Below are positions 30,844 through 32,295 of a stretch of 32,295 bases of DNA, piece by piece. The first letter of the stretch is position 1. Each line of letters starts with the position of its first letter. The notes under the pieces are model-generated. The model was not told where the DNA came from, made no database searches, and worked only from the letters and a program-made list of their open reading frames with translations. The stretch covers positions 1 to 32,295 of the forward strand of contig WHSL01000045.1 in assembly GCA_009380095.1 (NCBI GenBank), written 5' to 3'. Source of the DNA: Streptosporangiales bacterium (GTDB taxonomy: Bacteria; Actinomycetota; Actinomycetes; Streptosporangiales; Streptosporangiaceae). The translations under genes were made by a program, and so were the position numbers.

Positions 30844-32031
30844 ATGAACGACCGCGACGAACAGAACTACGCGGTGACCGGGCTCGTCGACACCTCGGGC
30901 GGTGCGCTCGTGGTCCGTACCGACGGCTACCGCCCCGGCCCCGCCGACGTCGCCATCCCCTCGAACGTCGCCAAGCGGTTCGGGCTGCGCCGAGGTGACC
31001 TGATCACCGGCCAGGCCCGTACCCGTACCACCAACGCGCAGGACGGCCGCTCCGGCCGCCGCCGTGGTGCCCGCAACGACCAGCTCGCCTCGGTGCAGAC
31101 GGTCAACGATGTTCCCGCCGACAGCGCGGGCGAGCGGCCCGCCTTCGCCGACCTCATCCCGCTCTACCCGCAGGACCGGCTGCGCCTGGAGACCGACGTC
31201 CCGGCCGAGGCCGGCAAGGCCCGCCGCCCGGCCCGGCGCGTCATCGACCTGATCGCGCCCATCGGCAAGGGCCAGCGCGGCCTCATCGTGGCCCCGCCCA
31301 AGACCGGCAAGACGATGATCCTTCAGGACATCGCGAGCGCCGTCACCACGAACGACCCGGACGTGCACCTCATGGTGCTGCTCGTGGACGAGCGCCCGGA
31401 GGAGGTCACCGACATGCGCCGCTCCGTACGCGGCGAGGTCGTCGACTCCACCTTCGACCGCCCGGCCGAGGAGCACGTGGCCGTCGCCGAGCTCACCATC
31501 GAGCGCGCCAAGCGCCTCGTCGAGCAGGGCCGCGACGTGGTGATCCTGCTCGACGCGATCACCCGGCTGGCCCGTGCGTACAACAACCTCGGCTCGGGCC
31601 GCCGTACGCTCTCCGGCGGCGTGGACGCCTCCGCCCTGTATGGCCCCAAGGCCTTCCTCGGCGCCGCCCGCAACATCGAGGGCGGCGGCTCCCTCACCAT
31701 CATCGCCACCGCGCTGGTGGAGACCGGCTCCCGGGCCGACGAACTGTTCTTCGAGGAGTTCAAGTCCACGGGCAATATGGAGCTGCGGCTGAACCGCGGC
31801 CTCGCCGAGCGGCGCATCTTCCCCGCCATCGACGTGGACGCCTCGGGCACCCGCCGCGAGGAGCTGCTCTTCGACCGGGCCGAGCTGGACGCCGTACGCG
31901 GACTGCGCCGCGCGCTGGCCTCGCTGTCCACCGAGGACGCCGCCGTGCTGCTGCGCGACAAGGTCGCCGAGACCGACTCCAACGTCGAACTGCTCCTCCA
32001 GGTGCGGCGCACCACCCCGCTCGCCGCCTGA
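30844..32031 (+). CDS. rho: compact transcription termination factor Rho (paralogue type)
   Basis: The 395-residue protein is a Rho-family RNA helicase/terminator. Residues about 9-95 form the OB-fold RNA-binding domain (YAVTGLVDTSGGALVVRTDG, PSNVAKRFGLRRGDLITG), with a basic insert (SGRRRGARN, 70-78). The RecA-like ATPase has Walker A PPKTGKT (151-157), LLVDERPEEVTDM (179-191), LLDAITRLARAYN (235-247), the Q-loop LSGGVDASAL (256-265) and the R-loop region FKSTGNMEL. The N-terminal helical Rho_N subdomain, and the long insert typical of the main actinobacterial Rho (600-700 residues), are missing. It may be a second, specialised Rho. The start at 30844 has GGAG 5 bp upstream; longer in-frame starts lack support. 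Confidence 0.9.
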   Translation: MNDRDEQNYAVTGLVDTSGGALVVRTDGYRPGPADVAIPSNVAKRFGLRRGDLITGQARTRTTNAQDGRSGRRRGARNDQLASVQTVNDVPADSAGERPAFADLIPLYPQDRLRLETDVPAEAGKARRPARRVIDLIAPIGKGQRGLIVAPPKTGKTMILQDIASAVTTNDPDVHLMVLLVDERPEEVTDMRRSVRGEVVDSTFDRPAEEHVAVAELTIERAKRLVEQGRDVVILLDAITRLARAYNNLGSGRRTLSGGVDASALYGPKAFLGAARNIEGGGSLTIIATALVETGSRADELFFEEFKSTGNMELRLNRGLAERRIFPAIDVDASGTRREELLFDRAELDAVRGLRRALASLSTEDAAVLLRDKVAETDSNVELLLQVRRTTPLAA

Positions 32032-32081
32032 CCGCGGGCTCTTAGCGTTTGCTTAGCGGGCGCGCCTAGCGTGTGGCCGAC

Positions 32082-32143
32082 GCTGCGGCCGGTACGGGTT
32101 CAAGGAATACGCCCCCCTGACCCGGGCCGGCCGCAGCTCTTTT
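32082..32143. terminator. terminator between rho and the DUF47 gene
   Basis: GCTGCGGCCGG (32082-32092) pairs with CCGGCCGCAGC (32127-32137) as an 11-bp stem, followed by TCTTTT (32138-32143). The 34-nt loop can pair further. It is the only hairpin found here with a T-rich tail, and it lies between two convergent genes. Confidence 0.7.
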
Positions 32144-32164
32144 CCGGGCGGCCTGTTCCGGGCG

Positions 32165-32295
32165 TCACTCGCCGCCGAGCTCCTTGATGGTGATCGCCTC
32201 CACCGTGTTCGCGGCGCGCTCGAAGGCGTCCAGCGCGTCCTCCAGGTGGTCCACGACGTCCTTGTACTTCATCGCGCTGATCGCGTCGTAGCCGC
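32165..32295 (-). CDS. DUF47/PhoU-like protein (phosphate transport accessory), C-terminal end
   Basis: The last 43 codons read GYDAISAMKYKDVVDHLEDA and LDAFERAANTVEAITIKELG, then GE and stop. This is the usual C-terminus of DUF47/PhoU-like proteins, normally encoded beside a Pit-type phosphate transporter. The rest of the gene, and any pit gene, lie beyond the right edge. Confidence 0.8.
   Translation of the reverse strand, partial: GYDAISAMKYKDVVDHLEDALDAFERAANTVEAITIKELGGE

Noticed and set aside
32066-32143. Short regulatory RNA between rho and the DUF47 gene
   Set aside because: TAGCGT could act as a -10 and the hairpin with T-tail as a terminator, but no -35 is seen and the hairpin is fully explained as the terminator of rho.
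1-32295. Phage-defence or toxin-antitoxin system
   Set aside because: No nuclease, helicase-nuclease, TIR, HEPN, reverse transcriptase or toxin-antitoxin pair was recognised; the NB-ARC ATPase is part of a typical SARP regulator.

Overview
The window is very GC-rich with strong third-position G/C bias. It carries a TipAL-type thiopeptide regulator, a SARP/AfsR-type regulator, a short Rho paralogue, a WhiB7-type promoter and many leaderless or GGAGG-preceded genes. This points to a filamentous Actinomycetota chromosome, perhaps Streptosporangiales; the order-level guess is an inference. No tRNA, rRNA, CRISPR array or recognisable defence island was seen.

Left part (1-11155): an IS630-type element runs off the left edge and abuts the stop codon of a large secreted M36-type metallopeptidase. 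Next come an acidic pentapeptide-repeat membrane protein, an SMP-30/gluconolactonase enzyme, an isoprenylcysteine-methyltransferase-like membrane protein, a complete tipA-like locus (19-bp-spacer MerR promoter, TipAL, internal TipAS start) and thpR. A tightly packed four-gene leftward operon follows, encoding a membrane-anchored SGNH esterase, a lipoprotein and two related small exported proteins.

Middle part (11370-21100): a zone of gene decay mixed with intact genes. From 11370 to 13748 truncated pieces of an oxidoreductase-like protein, an ABC ATPase, a tripeptidyl-aminopeptidase-like hydrolase and a multicopper oxidase are joined end to end. Intact genes are a RibD/DHFR-like reductase, two MFS transporters and an APH-family kinase. 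Single-base frameshifts interrupt a quinone oxidoreductase (under a SoxR-like promoter), a DUF3558-like exported protein and an Erm rRNA methyltransferase. The erm remnant still has a WhiB7-type promoter and a short leaderless upstream ORF, but has lost its SAM-binding segment.

Right part (21256-32295): an orphan EhuB-like solute-binding lipoprotein; a MarR regulator divergent from a class I methyltransferase with two near-identical operators between them; a biotin-sulfoxide-reductase-like molybdoenzyme with an upstream cupin gene; a 1013-residue SARP/NB-ARC/TPR regulator; a membrane protein of unknown function; a compact Rho lacking the N-terminal helical subdomain, behind a structured leader with a C-rich, G-poor segment; and the 3' end of a DUF47/PhoU-like gene.

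No single new multi-gene system is proven here. The most unusual items are the four-gene pseudogene mosaic, the WhiB7/uORF/erm leader, the tipA-like locus lacking the drug-capturing cysteine, the SoxR-like promoter overlapping a stop codon, the leaderless bidirectional promoter at 19453-19462, and the compact Rho with its own possible Rho-loading leader.
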